Assembly (NCBI GenBank): GCA_022340185.1
Contig: JAJDOK010000102.1
Span: forward strand, 1-32,459
Reading direction: 5' to 3'
Origin: Salaquimonas sp.
GTDB taxonomy: Bacteria > Pseudomonadota > Alphaproteobacteria > Rhizobiales > Rhizobiaceae
Length of the DNA: 32,459 nt
Positions 25,391 to 32,459 of this stretch are shown here, piece by piece. The notes under the pieces were generated by a model. It was not told the origin of the DNA, made no database searches, and worked only from the letters and a program-made list of their open reading frames with translations. The translations under genes and the position numbers were made by a program. How positions within the stretch are numbered: position 1 is the first letter of the stretch; each line of letters opens with the position of its first letter.

Positions 25391-26019
25391 GTTTCACCAT
25401 CGCCATCGACGGACCGGCGGCGTCGGGCAAGGGAACTTTGGCGCGCCGGCTCGCTGCCCATTTCGGCTTCCACCATCTCGACACGGGGCTGTCCTATCGC
25501 GCGGTGGCGCAGGCGTTGATGCAGGTCGGCCTGCCGCTCGACAACGAGGAACTGGCCGCCGCAGCCGCCGAGAACATCGACCTTGGCAAGCTCGACCGCG
25601 ACATCCTGTCGGATCACGCCATCGGCGAGGCGGCATCAAAGGTCGCCGTCATGACGAAGGTTCGGCAAATCCTGGTCGACAAGCAGCGCGACTTCGCCAC
25701 GCGCGAGCCGGGCGCGGTGCTGGACGGGCGCGACATCGGAACGGTGGTCTGCCCGGACGCACCGGTGAAGCTCTACGTCACCGCCTCGGCGGAGGAACGT
25801 GCGAAGCGCCGCCATCTGGAAATGGCGGGCAAGGGCGGTAGCGCAAGTTACGAGGAAATCCTCGCCGACATCGTCAAACGCGACGCGCGCGACATGGGCC
25901 GGGCCGATTCGCCATTGAAGCCGGCGGCCGACGCGCACTTGATTGATACGTCGGCAATGGATATAGAGACCGCGTTCAAAACGGCCCTGAAGATCGCGGA
26001 AGCGGCAAGGGCCGGCTGA
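25387..26019 (+). CDS. cmk: Cytidylate kinase
   Basis: 210 residues. It phosphorylates CMP and dCMP to the diphosphates. The P-loop is [16 protein letters not shown] (residues 8-23), followed by [12 protein letters not shown], the CMP-binding [10 protein letters not shown] and [17 protein letters not shown], then the lid [20 protein letters not shown] and the ending DTSAMDIE. Standard bacterial type, complete. The start codon overlaps the stop of the VOC gene, so translation is coupled. It precedes rpsA, as in most alphaproteobacteria. Confidence 0.95.
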   Translation: MSFTIAIDGPAASGKGTLARRLAAHFGFHHLDTGLSYRAVAQALMQVGLPLDNEELAAAAAENIDLGKLDRDILSDHAIGEAASKVAVMTKVRQILVDKQRDFATREPGAVLDGRDIGTVVCPDAPVKLYVTASAEERAKRRHLEMAGKGGSASYEEILADIVKRDARDMGRADSPLKPAADAHLIDTSAMDIETAFKTALKIAEAARAG

Positions 26020-26283
26020 ACAAGAATACGGAAAGCAGGAAAGTGCGGCGGCTGGAAACAGCGGCGGCGCCTTTTGTCGTTTCGGTCGATCTGCCAGGGC
26101 AGTGAAGACCGGGAGGCTTTCCGAAACCGGACTAAACGGATCGAACCGGCGCTTCTTGCGCCAACCGGCATTGCCGAGGAGGCCCGAACGGGCCGGGCAC
26201 CGGTTCGGTCGAGATCAACACCAACCGGGCGCATCGGAACCGGCCTCGAGAGCAGTACAGGCGGTTCCCGTTCAGGAGTATTC
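26020..26283 (+). promoter_or_regulatory. 264-bp leader region of rpsA
   Basis: No gene is evident here. The rpsA frame stays open upstream to 26074, but that part has no ribosomal-protein character and no ribosome binding site. GC-rich complementary stretches occur (CCGGCGC/GCGCCAACCGG around 26147-26166 and GGCCCG/CGGGCC around 26181-26197). The rpsA ribosome binding site AGGAG is at 26274-26278. A long untranslated leader would fit autoregulation of S1, as known in E. coli, but this is inference. Confidence 0.4.
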
Positions 26284-27999
26284 ATGACATCCACTCAAAC
26301 GGCTATGAACCCGAGCACCGAAGATTTTGCCGCACTTCTCGAAGAGAGCTTCGTCACCCATGACGTCGTCGAGGGATCGGTGGTCAAGGGCGTTATCACA
26401 GCCATCGAAAAAGACCTCGCCGTCATCGATGTCGGCCTGAAGGTCGAGGGCCGCGTGCCGCTGAAGGAATTCGGCGCCAAGGCCAAGGACGGTTCGATGA
26501 AGGTCGGCGACGAAGTCGAGATCTATGTCGACCGTGTCGAGAACGCGATGGGCGAAGCAGTCCTGTCGCGCGAAAAGGCGCGCCGAGAGGAAAGCTGGCA
26601 GCGTCTGGAAAAGAAATTCGAGGCCAACGAGAAGGTCGAGGGCATCATCTTCCAGCAGGTCAAGGGCGGTTTCACCGTCGACCTCGATGGTGCGGTGGCC
26701 TTTCTGCCGCGCAGCCAGGTCGATATCCGCCCGGTGCGCGACGTCACCCCGCTGATGAATACACCGCAGCCCTTCCAGATCCTCAAGATGGACCGCCGGC
26801 GCGGCAATATCGTCGTATCGCGGCGCACCATCCTGGAAGAAAGCCGTGCCGAGCAGCGTTCCGAAATCGTCCAGAACCTCGAAGAGGGTCAGGTCGTCGA
26901 GGGCGTGGTCAAGAACGTCACCGATTATGGCGCGTTCGTCGACCTGGGCGGCATTGACGGCCTGCTGCATGTCACCGACATGGCGTGGCGCCGCGTCAAC
27001 CATCCGTCCGAGATCCTGACGATCGGCCAGACGGTCAAGGTCCAGATCATCCGCGTCAACCAGGAAACGCACCGCATCTCGCTCGGCATGAAGCAGCTCG
27101 AGAGCGATCCCTGGGAGTCGATCGAATCGAAATACCCGATCGGCGCGCGCATCAAGGGCCGCGTCACCAACATCACCGATTACGGCGCCTTCGTCGAAAT
27201 CGAGCCGGGTATCGAGGGCCTGATCCACGTCTCGGAAATGAGCTGGACGAAGAAGAACGTCCATCCGGGCAAGATCGTCTCCACCAGCCAGGAAGTCGAG
27301 GTACAGGTGCTCGAGGTCGATCCGGTCAAGCGGCGCATTTCGCTTGGCCTCAAGCAGACGCTGGAAAATCCGTGGGAGGCGTTCGCAGCCAACCATCCGG
27401 TCGGCTCCGAGGTCGAGGGCGAAGTCAAGAACAAGACCGAATTCGGCCTGTTCATCGGTCTCGACGGCGATGTCGACGGCATGGTGCACCTGTCCGACCT
27501 CGACTGGAACCGTCCGGGCGAGGAAGTGATCGAGGAGTTCAACAAGGGCGACATGGTCAAGGCCAAGGTTCTCGACGTCGATGTCGAGAAAGAGCGCATC
27601 TCGCTGGGCGTCAAGCAGCTCGGCGGCGATCCGATCGCCTCGGCCGCCGATTCCGGCACGCTGCGCCGCAACGCCGTCGTTACCTGCGAAGTCATCGAGG
27701 TCAAGGACAATGGCCTGGAGGTGAAGATCGCCGACACCGACATCACTGCCTTCATCAGGCGTTCGGATCTCTCGCGCGACCGCGACGAGCAGCGTCCCGA
27801 GCGCTTCTCCGTCGGCCAGAAGGTGGACGCGCGCGTTACCCAGTTCGACAAGAAGACCCGCAAGGTCTCCGTTTCGATCAAGGCGCTGGAGATCGCCGAG
27901 GAGAAGGAAGCCGTCGCGCAATACGGTTCCACCGATTCGGGTGCCTCGCTGGGCGACATTCTCGGCGCCGCGCTGAAGGAAAAGAGCGAAGACAAGTAA
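26284..27999 (+). CDS. rpsA: 30S ribosomal protein S1
   Basis: 571 residues from ATG 26284, directed by AGGAG 5 nt upstream. Six S1 (OB-fold) repeats can be counted, starting at VVEGSVVKGVITAIEKDLAV, KVEGIIFQQVKGGFTVDLDG, VVEGVVKNVTDYGAFVDLGG, RIKGRVTNITDYGAFVEIEP, EVEGEVKNKTEFGLFIGLDG and VTCEVIEVKDNGLEVKIADT. S1 binds mRNA on the 30S subunit and helps unfold leaders. Repeats 3 to 5 are the most conserved (DYGAFVD/E); repeat 6 is divergent, as usual. The length is typical of alphaproteobacteria. A strong terminator follows 21 nt after the stop. Confidence 0.97.
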   Translation: MTSTQTAMNPSTEDFAALLEESFVTHDVVEGSVVKGVITAIEKDLAVIDVGLKVEGRVPLKEFGAKAKDGSMKVGDEVEIYVDRVENAMGEAVLSREKARREESWQRLEKKFEANEKVEGIIFQQVKGGFTVDLDGAVAFLPRSQVDIRPVRDVTPLMNTPQPFQILKMDRRRGNIVVSRRTILEESRAEQRSEIVQNLEEGQVVEGVVKNVTDYGAFVDLGGIDGLLHVTDMAWRRVNHPSEILTIGQTVKVQIIRVNQETHRISLGMKQLESDPWESIESKYPIGARIKGRVTNITDYGAFVEIEPGIEGLIHVSEMSWTKKNVHPGKIVSTSQEVEVQVLEVDPVKRRISLGLKQTLENPWEAFAANHPVGSEVEGEVKNKTEFGLFIGLDGDVDGMVHLSDLDWNRPGEEVIEEFNKGDMVKAKVLDVDVEKERISLGVKQLGGDPIASAADSGTLRRNAVVTCEVIEVKDNGLEVKIADTDITAFIRRSDLSRDRDEQRPERFSVGQKVDARVTQFDKKTRKVSVSIKALEIAEEKEAVAQYGSTDSGASLGDILGAALKEKSEDK

Positions 28000-28020
28000 T
28001 TTCCCGTGCTTGGAAAAACG

Positions 28021-28049
28021 AAAGGCCCGCGCCATGCGCGGGCCTTTTT
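28021..28049 (+). terminator. Strong intrinsic terminator after rpsA
   Basis: AAAGGCCCGCGC (28021-28032) and GCGCGGGCCTTT (28036-28047) form a perfect 12-bp stem with loop CAT and a T-run at 28045-28049. It ends the aroA/cmk/rpsA transcript. Confidence 0.92.
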
Positions 28050-28188
28050 CTTGTTCCTTAACCACCGCATCACCATGACGGCAATGCACAAAGGTGGGGC
28101 AAATGGCCGGCTTGCCGCCGACGCGCCATGCTGCTAACCCCATTGAAGCTTCTGGTATGTGCGATGCACTGCCTAGCGAGGAACGGAC

Positions 28189-29184
28189 ATGGCCCAGAAC
28201 GTTGACGAGATCATCGACCGGCGCCGGCTGAGGCGGAAGCTCACCTTCTGGCGGGCGGCGAGCCTTGTCGTTCTCGCCGCCTTCCTGATCGCCCTGTTTT
28301 CGGCAAGCGGCCTTGGCGAAAGGCTGACGAAGAAAGGTTCCGATCATATCGCGCGGCTGGAGATCACAGGCCTGATCACCAATGACCGTCCGATGCTGGA
28401 ACTGATTGCGGAACTGAAAAAGAAGAAGCACGTCAAGGCCGTCATCCTCGACATTTCCTCGCCGGGCGGCTCGACCGTCGGTGGCGAGACGATCTACGAC
28501 GCAATCCGCGATCTGGCCAAGGAAAAGCCGGTCGCGACAAGCGTGGGTACGCTGGCGGCATCCGCCGGCTACATGATCGCGTGTGCTTCCGACCATATCG
28601 TGTCGCATCGTTCGTCCATGGTCGGCTCGATCGGCGTGCTGGTGCAATATGGCGATGTCTCCGGCCTGCTCGACAAGCTTGGCGTCAAGGTCGATGCGGT
28701 CAAATCCTCGCCGTTGAAAGCCGAGCCCTCTCCCTTCCATCCGGCCACCGAGGAAGCGAAACAGATGCTGGGGCGGGTTGTCGACGATTCCTATGAATGG
28801 TTCATCGATCTGGTCGCCAAACGGCGCAATTTCGGTCAGGCGAAGGCGCACGAACTCGCCAATGGCGCCATATTCACCGGCGCTCAGGGGCTGAAAAACG
28901 GACTGGTCGACGAAATCGGCGATGAAGAGACGGCAAAACAATGGCTTGTCGATGAGCGCGGCATCTCCAAGGACCTGAAAATCGTCGAATGGAAGCCGGA
29001 TCGCTCCGATGGTATCTCCAATCCGGTCTCACTCACCGCGCTGGCACGGTTTTTCGGCATCGACACGCAAGCATTCAACAACTACAAGTTGTGGGAAACA
29101 ATCGAACGGCGACTCTTTCTTGACGGTTTGATGTCGCTAATGCAAATTGAATTCCCGAGTTCTGAGGGGGAATTGCGGCAATGA
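28189..29184 (+). CDS. sppA: Signal peptide peptidase SppA (S49, short 36K type)
   Basis: 331 residues with GAGGAA before ATG 28189. An N-terminal transmembrane helix (about residues 23-43) anchors a periplasmic peptidase domain. The dyad is seen as Ser125 in [15 protein letters not shown] and Lys177 in [11 protein letters not shown], with [20 protein letters not shown] before them and [20 protein letters not shown] between. It degrades cleaved signal peptides in the membrane. The C-terminal part contacts the next gene: ATGA overlap with ihfB. It follows rpsA after the terminator, so it has its own promoter in 28050-28188. Confidence 0.94.
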   Translation: MAQNVDEIIDRRRLRRKLTFWRAASLVVLAAFLIALFSASGLGERLTKKGSDHIARLEITGLITNDRPMLELIAELKKKKHVKAVILDISSPGGSTVGGETIYDAIRDLAKEKPVATSVGTLAASAGYMIACASDHIVSHRSSMVGSIGVLVQYGDVSGLLDKLGVKVDAVKSSPLKAEPSPFHPATEEAKQMLGRVVDDSYEWFIDLVAKRRNFGQAKAHELANGAIFTGAQGLKNGLVDEIGDEETAKQWLVDERGISKDLKIVEWKPDRSDGISNPVSLTALARFFGIDTQAFNNYKLWETIERRLFLDGLMSLMQIEFPSSEGELRQ

Positions 29185-29462
29185 TAAAATCCGAGCTCGT
29201 TCAGGCGATTGCCGAGCGTAACCCGCATCTGTACCAGCGCGATGTCGAAAATATCGTCAACGCCATACTGGGAGAGATCACCGATGCGCTAGCGCGCGGT
29301 GACCGTGTCGAGCTGCGTGGGTTCGGTGCGTTTTCGGTAAAGAACCGGCCACCGCGCATGGGCCGCAATCCACGCACCGGGGCCAAGGTGCATGTCGAGG
29401 AAAAATGGGTGCCTTTCTTCAAGACGGGCAAGGAATTGCGCGAAAGACTGAACGACGGCTAA
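29181..29462 (+). CDS. ihfB: Integration host factor beta subunit
   Basis: 93 residues, start ATG overlapping the sppA stop by 4 bp. DNA-bending HU/IHF fold: N-terminal helices ([20 protein letters not shown]), then the signature [20 protein letters not shown] and the arm tip [20 protein letters not shown]. The beta-arm has RNPRTG with the DNA-intercalating proline. It needs IhfA, which is not encoded here. Placement between sppA and a LapA-domain gene is the usual alphaproteobacterial arrangement. Confidence 0.95.
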   Translation: MIKSELVQAIAERNPHLYQRDVENIVNAILGEITDALARGDRVELRGFGAFSVKNRPPRMGRNPRTGAKVHVEEKWVPFFKTGKELRERLNDG

Positions 29463-29517
29463 GCCGGCCGCCCTGCGGAGTTTTCGACATCGCAATTGTC
29501 AACCGACGGATGGCTCG

Positions 29518-29898
29518 GTGAAACGCATTGTCTACATCGTCTTGGCTGTTCCGATCGGCATCGCGCTGATCGTGTTGTCGGTCGCCAACCGCCAGCCTGT
29601 GATCTTGCGGCTCGATCCCTTCAACGACATCAATCCTGCGCTGTCCGTCAGCCTGCCCTTTTTCGCCTTCCTGTTCGCTGCATTGCTTATCGGCATGATC
29701 ATCGGTGCCGTGGCGGTGTGGCTCGGCCAGAGCAAGCATCGCAAGGCGGCCAGGCGCGAACGTGGCGAAGCGCACAAATGGCGCGACGAAGCCGAAGCCA
29801 GCCGCAAACGCGCCGACGAACTCGCCGCCAGTCTCTCGGCAAGTCAGTCGAGCGGCGTCGGCTTGCCGGCACCGTCGAACAACGACAAGGCGGCATAA
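29518..29898 (+). CDS. LapA-domain (DUF1049) inner-membrane protein
   Basis: 126 residues from GTG 29518; no better start is seen. Two transmembrane helices (about residues 3-22 and 47-70) flank SVANRQPVILRLDPFN, the LapA/DUF1049 pattern, and a cytoplasmic tail of alternating charged residues (HRKAARRERGEAHKWRDEAE) that should form a coiled coil. In E. coli the related LapA/LapB pair controls LPS synthesis through LpxC; whether this holds here is unknown. It follows ihfB by 55 bp and probably belongs to the same operon. Confidence 0.8.
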   Translation: MKRIVYIVLAVPIGIALIVLSVANRQPVILRLDPFNDINPALSVSLPFFAFLFAALLIGMIIGAVAVWLGQSKHRKAARRERGEAHKWRDEAEASRKRADELAASLSASQSSGVGLPAPSNNDKAA

Positions 29899-29941
29899 GG
29901 CCCGGACGGGTCGGCCAAACTGTTGAATTCAGGCAGAATTT

Positions 29942-30394
29942 TCAGGCGGCGGGCGCGCCGCCGAGTTTCTCGGCGAAGCTTGTAAAAAACTGCTCGGCCA
30001 GTTTCTTTGCGGTCGAATCGATCAGCCGCGACCCAAGCTGTGCAAGCTTGCCGCCGACCTGGGCCTTGACCACATAGGAAAGCTTGGTGCCTTCGGGCAC
30101 TTCATCAAGGCGCACATCGGCGCCGCCCTTTGCGAAGCCGGCAATGCCGCCCTTGCCCTCTCCGGAGATCGTGTAGCCGACCGGCGCGTCGATGTTGGAC
30201 AGGGTCACCTCGCCCGAGAACTTCGCCTTGACCGGGCCGATCTTGGTGACCACGGTCGCCGTCATCTCGGTGGGCGAGGTCATCTCGAGGGCCTCGCAGC
30301 CGGGGATGCATTCGCGCAACACGTCCGGATCGTTGAGCGCTTCCCACACAGCCTGCCGGTCGGCGGCGATGACATATTCTCCCGTCAGATCCAT
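29942..30394 (-). CDS. CoxG-like SRPBCC-family protein
   Basis: 150 residues. The START/SRPBCC fold is recognised by GEYVIAADRQAVWEALNDPD at the start, then LRECIPGCEALEM, VKAKFSGEVTLSNIDAPVGY, GEGKGGIAGFAKGGADVRL and SYVVKAQVGGKLAQLGSRLI, the pattern of carbon-monoxide-dehydrogenase subunit G (PF06240). CoxG helps mature or membrane-anchor Mo-hydroxylases, but no cox genes lie in the window, so its partner is not known. It converges on the LapA-domain gene with a 43-bp gap and diverges from upp. Confidence 0.88.
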   Translation of the reverse strand: MDLTGEYVIAADRQAVWEALNDPDVLRECIPGCEALEMTSPTEMTATVVTKIGPVKAKFSGEVTLSNIDAPVGYTISGEGKGGIAGFAKGGADVRLDEVPEGTKLSYVVKAQVGGKLAQLGSRLIDSTAKKLAEQFFTSFAEKLGGAPAA

Positions 30395-30564
30395 GATTTC
30401 GTTTCTTTCCTGTGCATTTTACGACCAATTGCCCGTTTGCGGCGGACTTTGCCCCCTAAATAGTCGGTGAACAAGGTCGTCCGGCATGATTTTCGACTTG
30501 GATTCCGGGTTTGCCGCTTGGCATTGTTGTTTCAGACAGGAAAAAGGGCAGGGACACGGATTCA

Positions 30565-31194
30565 ATGGGCAATGTAACGGTCGTCGATCACCCGCTGGTC
30601 AAGCACAAGCTCACCATCATGCGCAACAAGGACACCTCGACCGCCAGCTTCCGGCGGCTGCTGCGCGAGATCTCTCTGCTGCTGGCCTACGAGGTGACAC
30701 GCGAACTGGAACTGACAACCACCATGATCGAAACCCCGCTTGAGACCATGGAAGCGCCGATTCTCGAAGGCAAGAAGCTGGTATTCGCTTCCATTCTGCG
30801 AGCCGGTAACGGGCTGCTGGAAGGCATGCTCGACCTGGTGCCGGCCGCGCGCGTCGCCCATATCGGCATTTATCGCGACCACGAAACGCTTGAGCCGGTC
30901 GAATATTATTTCAAGGCGCCGCAGGACATCGCCGATCGGCTGGTGATCGTCGTCGACCCGATGCTGGCGACCGCCAATTCCTCGATTGCCGCGGTGCAGC
31001 GGCTGAAAGAACGCGGCGCCAACCATCTGCGCTTCCTGTGCCTGCTTGCCGCGCCGGAAGGCATCAAGGCATTCACGGAGACCCATCCCGACGTACCGGT
31101 CTACACCGCCGCGATCGACGACCATCTCAACGAAAAGGGCTATATCGTGCCGGGACTGGGCGACGCAGGCGACCGCATGTACGGTACAAAATAG
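30565..31194 (+). CDS. upp: Uracil phosphoribosyltransferase
   Basis: 209 residues from ATG 30565 (the frame extends to 30511 without family match). It converts uracil and PRPP to UMP. Visible: [60 protein letters not shown] with the PRPP loop [10 protein letters not shown], then [20 protein letters not shown] and the terminal [16 protein letters not shown]. All conserved blocks are intact. It is a single gene with 170 bp upstream, sharing its control region with the divergent CoxG-like gene. It is part of the nucleoside salvage theme with add, deoB and deoA. Confidence 0.96.
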   Translation: MGNVTVVDHPLVKHKLTIMRNKDTSTASFRRLLREISLLLAYEVTRELELTTTMIETPLETMEAPILEGKKLVFASILRAGNGLLEGMLDLVPAARVAHIGIYRDHETLEPVEYYFKAPQDIADRLVIVVDPMLATANSSIAAVQRLKERGANHLRFLCLLAAPEGIKAFTETHPDVPVYTAAIDDHLNEKGYIVPGLGDAGDRMYGTK

Positions 31195-31334
31195 CGTTTT
31201 TTCCGGGAGGGCGGTAAGCCTTCGTTAACCCGTTCGCCAATTTCACGCCGCATCGCACGCCGCGTCAGCCCATTTCTAACCCTTGGAATCTAGTTTACTG
31301 CCATTACCGCAGCGAGGGAGCGACGAGGGCCGCC

Positions 31335-31901
31335 ATGTGGCGTTACGTGTTCATCGGAAGTGTACTGATCGCATTTGCGACGCAGGCGCCAGGCTATCTG
31401 CAAAAGCAGATCAATCAGTCCGACACCAGCTCGGACAGCGCTTCGCAGACGGTGCGCAATGCCAGTGTCGAAAGCGCGGCCAGTGTCGAGAGCGGGGCCA
31501 GTGTGGAAGAGCGGAGATCGCCTTCAGGCGGCCGCAAGGCCTATGTCCGGCGCGACCGGTCAGGCCATTATCTAGCCAAGGCGCGGATGAACGGGCGCAG
31601 CCTCGACGTCCTGGTCGACACGGGCGCTACCATGGTGGCAATCAACGAAACGACGGCAAAGCGCCTCGGCATCAATCTGCGCCCGCATGATTTCCGCTAT
31701 CAGGTGCGCACCGCCAACGGCGTCACCCTTGCAGCCAAGGCAACCATCGACCGCATCGAGATCGGCGATGTCGAAGTACGCCGCGTGAAGGCGACCATCG
31801 CCCGCGACCAATCCCTGTCGACCGTGCTGCTCGGCATGAGCTTTCTCAACAAGCTGAAGAAGTTCGAGGTCGACGGCTCCACCCTGGTGCTGACGCAGTA
31901 A
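31335..31901 (+). CDS. Membrane-anchored retropepsin-like aspartic protease (TIGR02281-like)
   Basis: 188 residues with GAGGG about 6 nt before ATG 31335. An N-terminal hydrophobic anchor (about residues 5-18) precedes a Ser/Ala-rich linker with three imperfect ASVE-type repeats, then the retropepsin domain: HYLAKARMNGRSLDVLVDTG (D95) in LVDTGATMVAINE and VLLGMSFLNKLKKFEVDG. It has one catalytic DTGAT, so it should be active as a dimer, probably facing the periplasm. Similar proteins are widespread in Alphaproteobacteria; substrate unknown. Confidence 0.87.
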   Translation: MWRYVFIGSVLIAFATQAPGYLQKQINQSDTSSDSASQTVRNASVESAASVESGASVEERRSPSGGRKAYVRRDRSGHYLAKARMNGRSLDVLVDTGATMVAINETTAKRLGINLRPHDFRYQVRTANGVTLAAKATIDRIEIGDVEVRRVKATIARDQSLSTVLLGMSFLNKLKKFEVDGSTLVLTQ

Positions 31902-31920
31902 TTTCGCTCACGGCCGTACT

Positions 31921-32080
31921 GGCGCTTCGCGCCTGGCCTGCGCGGGCCTACGGCCCGGCTCGCTCTTCGCTTGCAGGGGAGGCATCCCAGCAACAGACGG
32001 AGCAAGGTCACCTCCCTCCCTACGTGGCAGGGCAAGGTTTGGCGACCAGCCAAACCACCGGCCCGTGAACGCTCGCTCAC
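31921..32080. repeat. Hairpin-rich stretch between convergent genes
   Basis: The 210-bp gap 31902-32111 lies between the retropepsin gene and the convergent deoA. It contains three perfect hairpins: GGCGC-TTC-GCGCC (31921-31933), CGGGCC-TAC-GGCCCG (31943-31957) and GGTTTGGC-GACCA-GCCAAACC (32036-32056), plus an imperfect one at 32065-32080 (GTGA...TCAC). None is followed by a clear T-run. It may be a composite terminator, a dispersed palindromic element, or a structured RNA. Confidence 0.55.
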
Positions 32081-32111
32081 GCGGAGCGGGAGTGAAAACT
32101 GACAAACCGTC

Positions 32112-32459
32112 TCACCCGATCCTTTCGAGGACTGCCAGCGGGGCTTCATGGCCGGGTTTCACGGCGGCGAGGATGCGCTTCTCTGCGCGGTCGGCAGAAG
32201 CTTCGTCACGCGCCCAGATCTCACAGATCGGCGCCTCGCCGTCCCAGTCGCGCCGAGCGATATTGGTCAGGCCGACGGCGTGGTCGATGTCATCCTGCGG
32301 ACGTGTTCGGCCGCCGCCCAGTTCGATCACGGCAAGGCCGATCTGGCGCGTGTCAAAGGCGAGATGTCCCTTGCATGCAGCGGATTGTTCCGGTGACGCA
32401 ACGACCTTGCGATGAACCGGCGGCACATCGAGATAATTAGCCGGCTTCTCCATGAAATC
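32112..32459 (-). CDS. deoA: Thymidine phosphorylase, C-terminal part (runs off right edge)
   Basis: Partial: 115 codons plus stop, in frame to the window edge. The C-terminal domain of thymidine phosphorylase is recognised from DFMEKPANYL, then ALAFDTRQIGLAVIELGGGR-type sequence (FDTRQIGLAVIELGGGRTRP), DDIDHAVGLTNIA and GEAPICEIWARDEASADRAE. It cleaves thymidine to thymine and deoxyribose 1-phosphate, the substrate of DeoB encoded at 4058-5284. The segment IARRDWDGEAPI looks a few residues shorter than the family pattern as I remember it; too little is visible to call it a defect. The start lies beyond base 32459. Confidence 0.85.
   Translation of the reverse strand, partial: DFMEKPANYLDVPPVHRKVVASPEQSAACKGHLAFDTRQIGLAVIELGGGRTRPQDDIDHAVGLTNIARRDWDGEAPICEIWARDEASADRAEKRILAAVKPGHEAPLAVLERIG

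Noticed and set aside
26074-26283. A 70-codon N-terminal extension of ribosomal protein S1
   Set aside because: It is not S1-like, has no ribosome binding site, and AGGAG lies just before ATG 26284.
26272-28941. An 889-codon open frame on the minus strand opposite rpsA and the start of sppA
   Set aside because: It is antisense to S1, whose six repeats are unmistakable. Its Asp/Leu/Arg-rich product follows from the codon bias of the sense gene, and it crosses the rpsA terminator. No start signal or domain was seen.
32112-32459. A short intact 113-residue gene at the right edge
   Set aside because: The frame is open to the edge and the sequence matches the C-terminal domain of thymidine phosphorylase, so it is the end of a larger gene, with the internal ATG at 32453 not a start.

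Overview
The window is a GC-rich (about 60 %) chromosomal segment from an alphaproteobacterium, most likely the order Hyphomicrobiales (Rhizobiales; Phyllobacteriaceae-like). The reasons are the rhizobial cpa/tad pilus cluster with small Flp pilins, the order aroA - cmk - rpsA - sppA - ihfB - lapA-domain gene, a class II EPSP synthase close to the Agrobacterium CP4 type, a TIGR02281-like retropepsin, and an intergenic palindromic repeat of a type common in rhizobia. No tRNA, rRNA, insertion sequence, phage gene or CRISPR array was seen.

Left part (1-5284, all minus strand): the 5' part of a YnjB-like ABC-transporter binding protein, then a compact run read right to left as deoB - add - RlmI-like methyltransferase - TrmH/SpoU methyltransferase - lspA. 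The spacings are 2 bp, 48 bp, a 4-bp ATGA overlap and 10 bp, so the run is probably one operon. A PhnD-type binding protein (5396-6424) diverges from deoB.

Central part (6520-18588): a Tad/Cpa type IVc pilus locus in two divergent arms. The minus arm encodes a stand-alone secretin N-domain protein and two TadE-family minor pilin-like proteins. The plus arm encodes two Flp pilins with identical protein sequence, then cpaA (prepilin peptidase), cpaB, cpaC (secretin), cpaD (lipoprotein), cpaE, cpaF (ATPase), tadB and tadC. Each pilin has its own ribosome binding site and its own intrinsic terminator, consistent with high separate expression. Neither a TadD-like TPR gene nor a long TadG follows. 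The pilins would be processed by CpaA, driven by CpaF on the TadB/TadC platform, and exported through the CpaC/CpaD channel.

Right-centre (18798-23448): uppP, a GST-family gene, queG and an atypical SDR. These are followed by two tandem paralogous genes for 125-residue, four-cysteine secreted proteins whose upstream promoter-like elements lie at exactly the same distance from the ATG. That arrangement suggests duplicated, possibly leaderless, transcription units and is the least explained part of the window.

Right part (23620-32459): aroA - VOC protein - cmk - rpsA (amino acid, nucleotide and translation housekeeping), a strong terminator, then sppA - ihfB - LapA-domain protein, a convergent CoxG-like gene, upp, a membrane-anchored retropepsin, a hairpin-rich intergenic stretch, and the 3' end of deoA. 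Nucleoside salvage genes (deoB, add, upp, deoA) therefore lie at both ends of the window. All identifications are made by eye from sequence motifs, with no database search.
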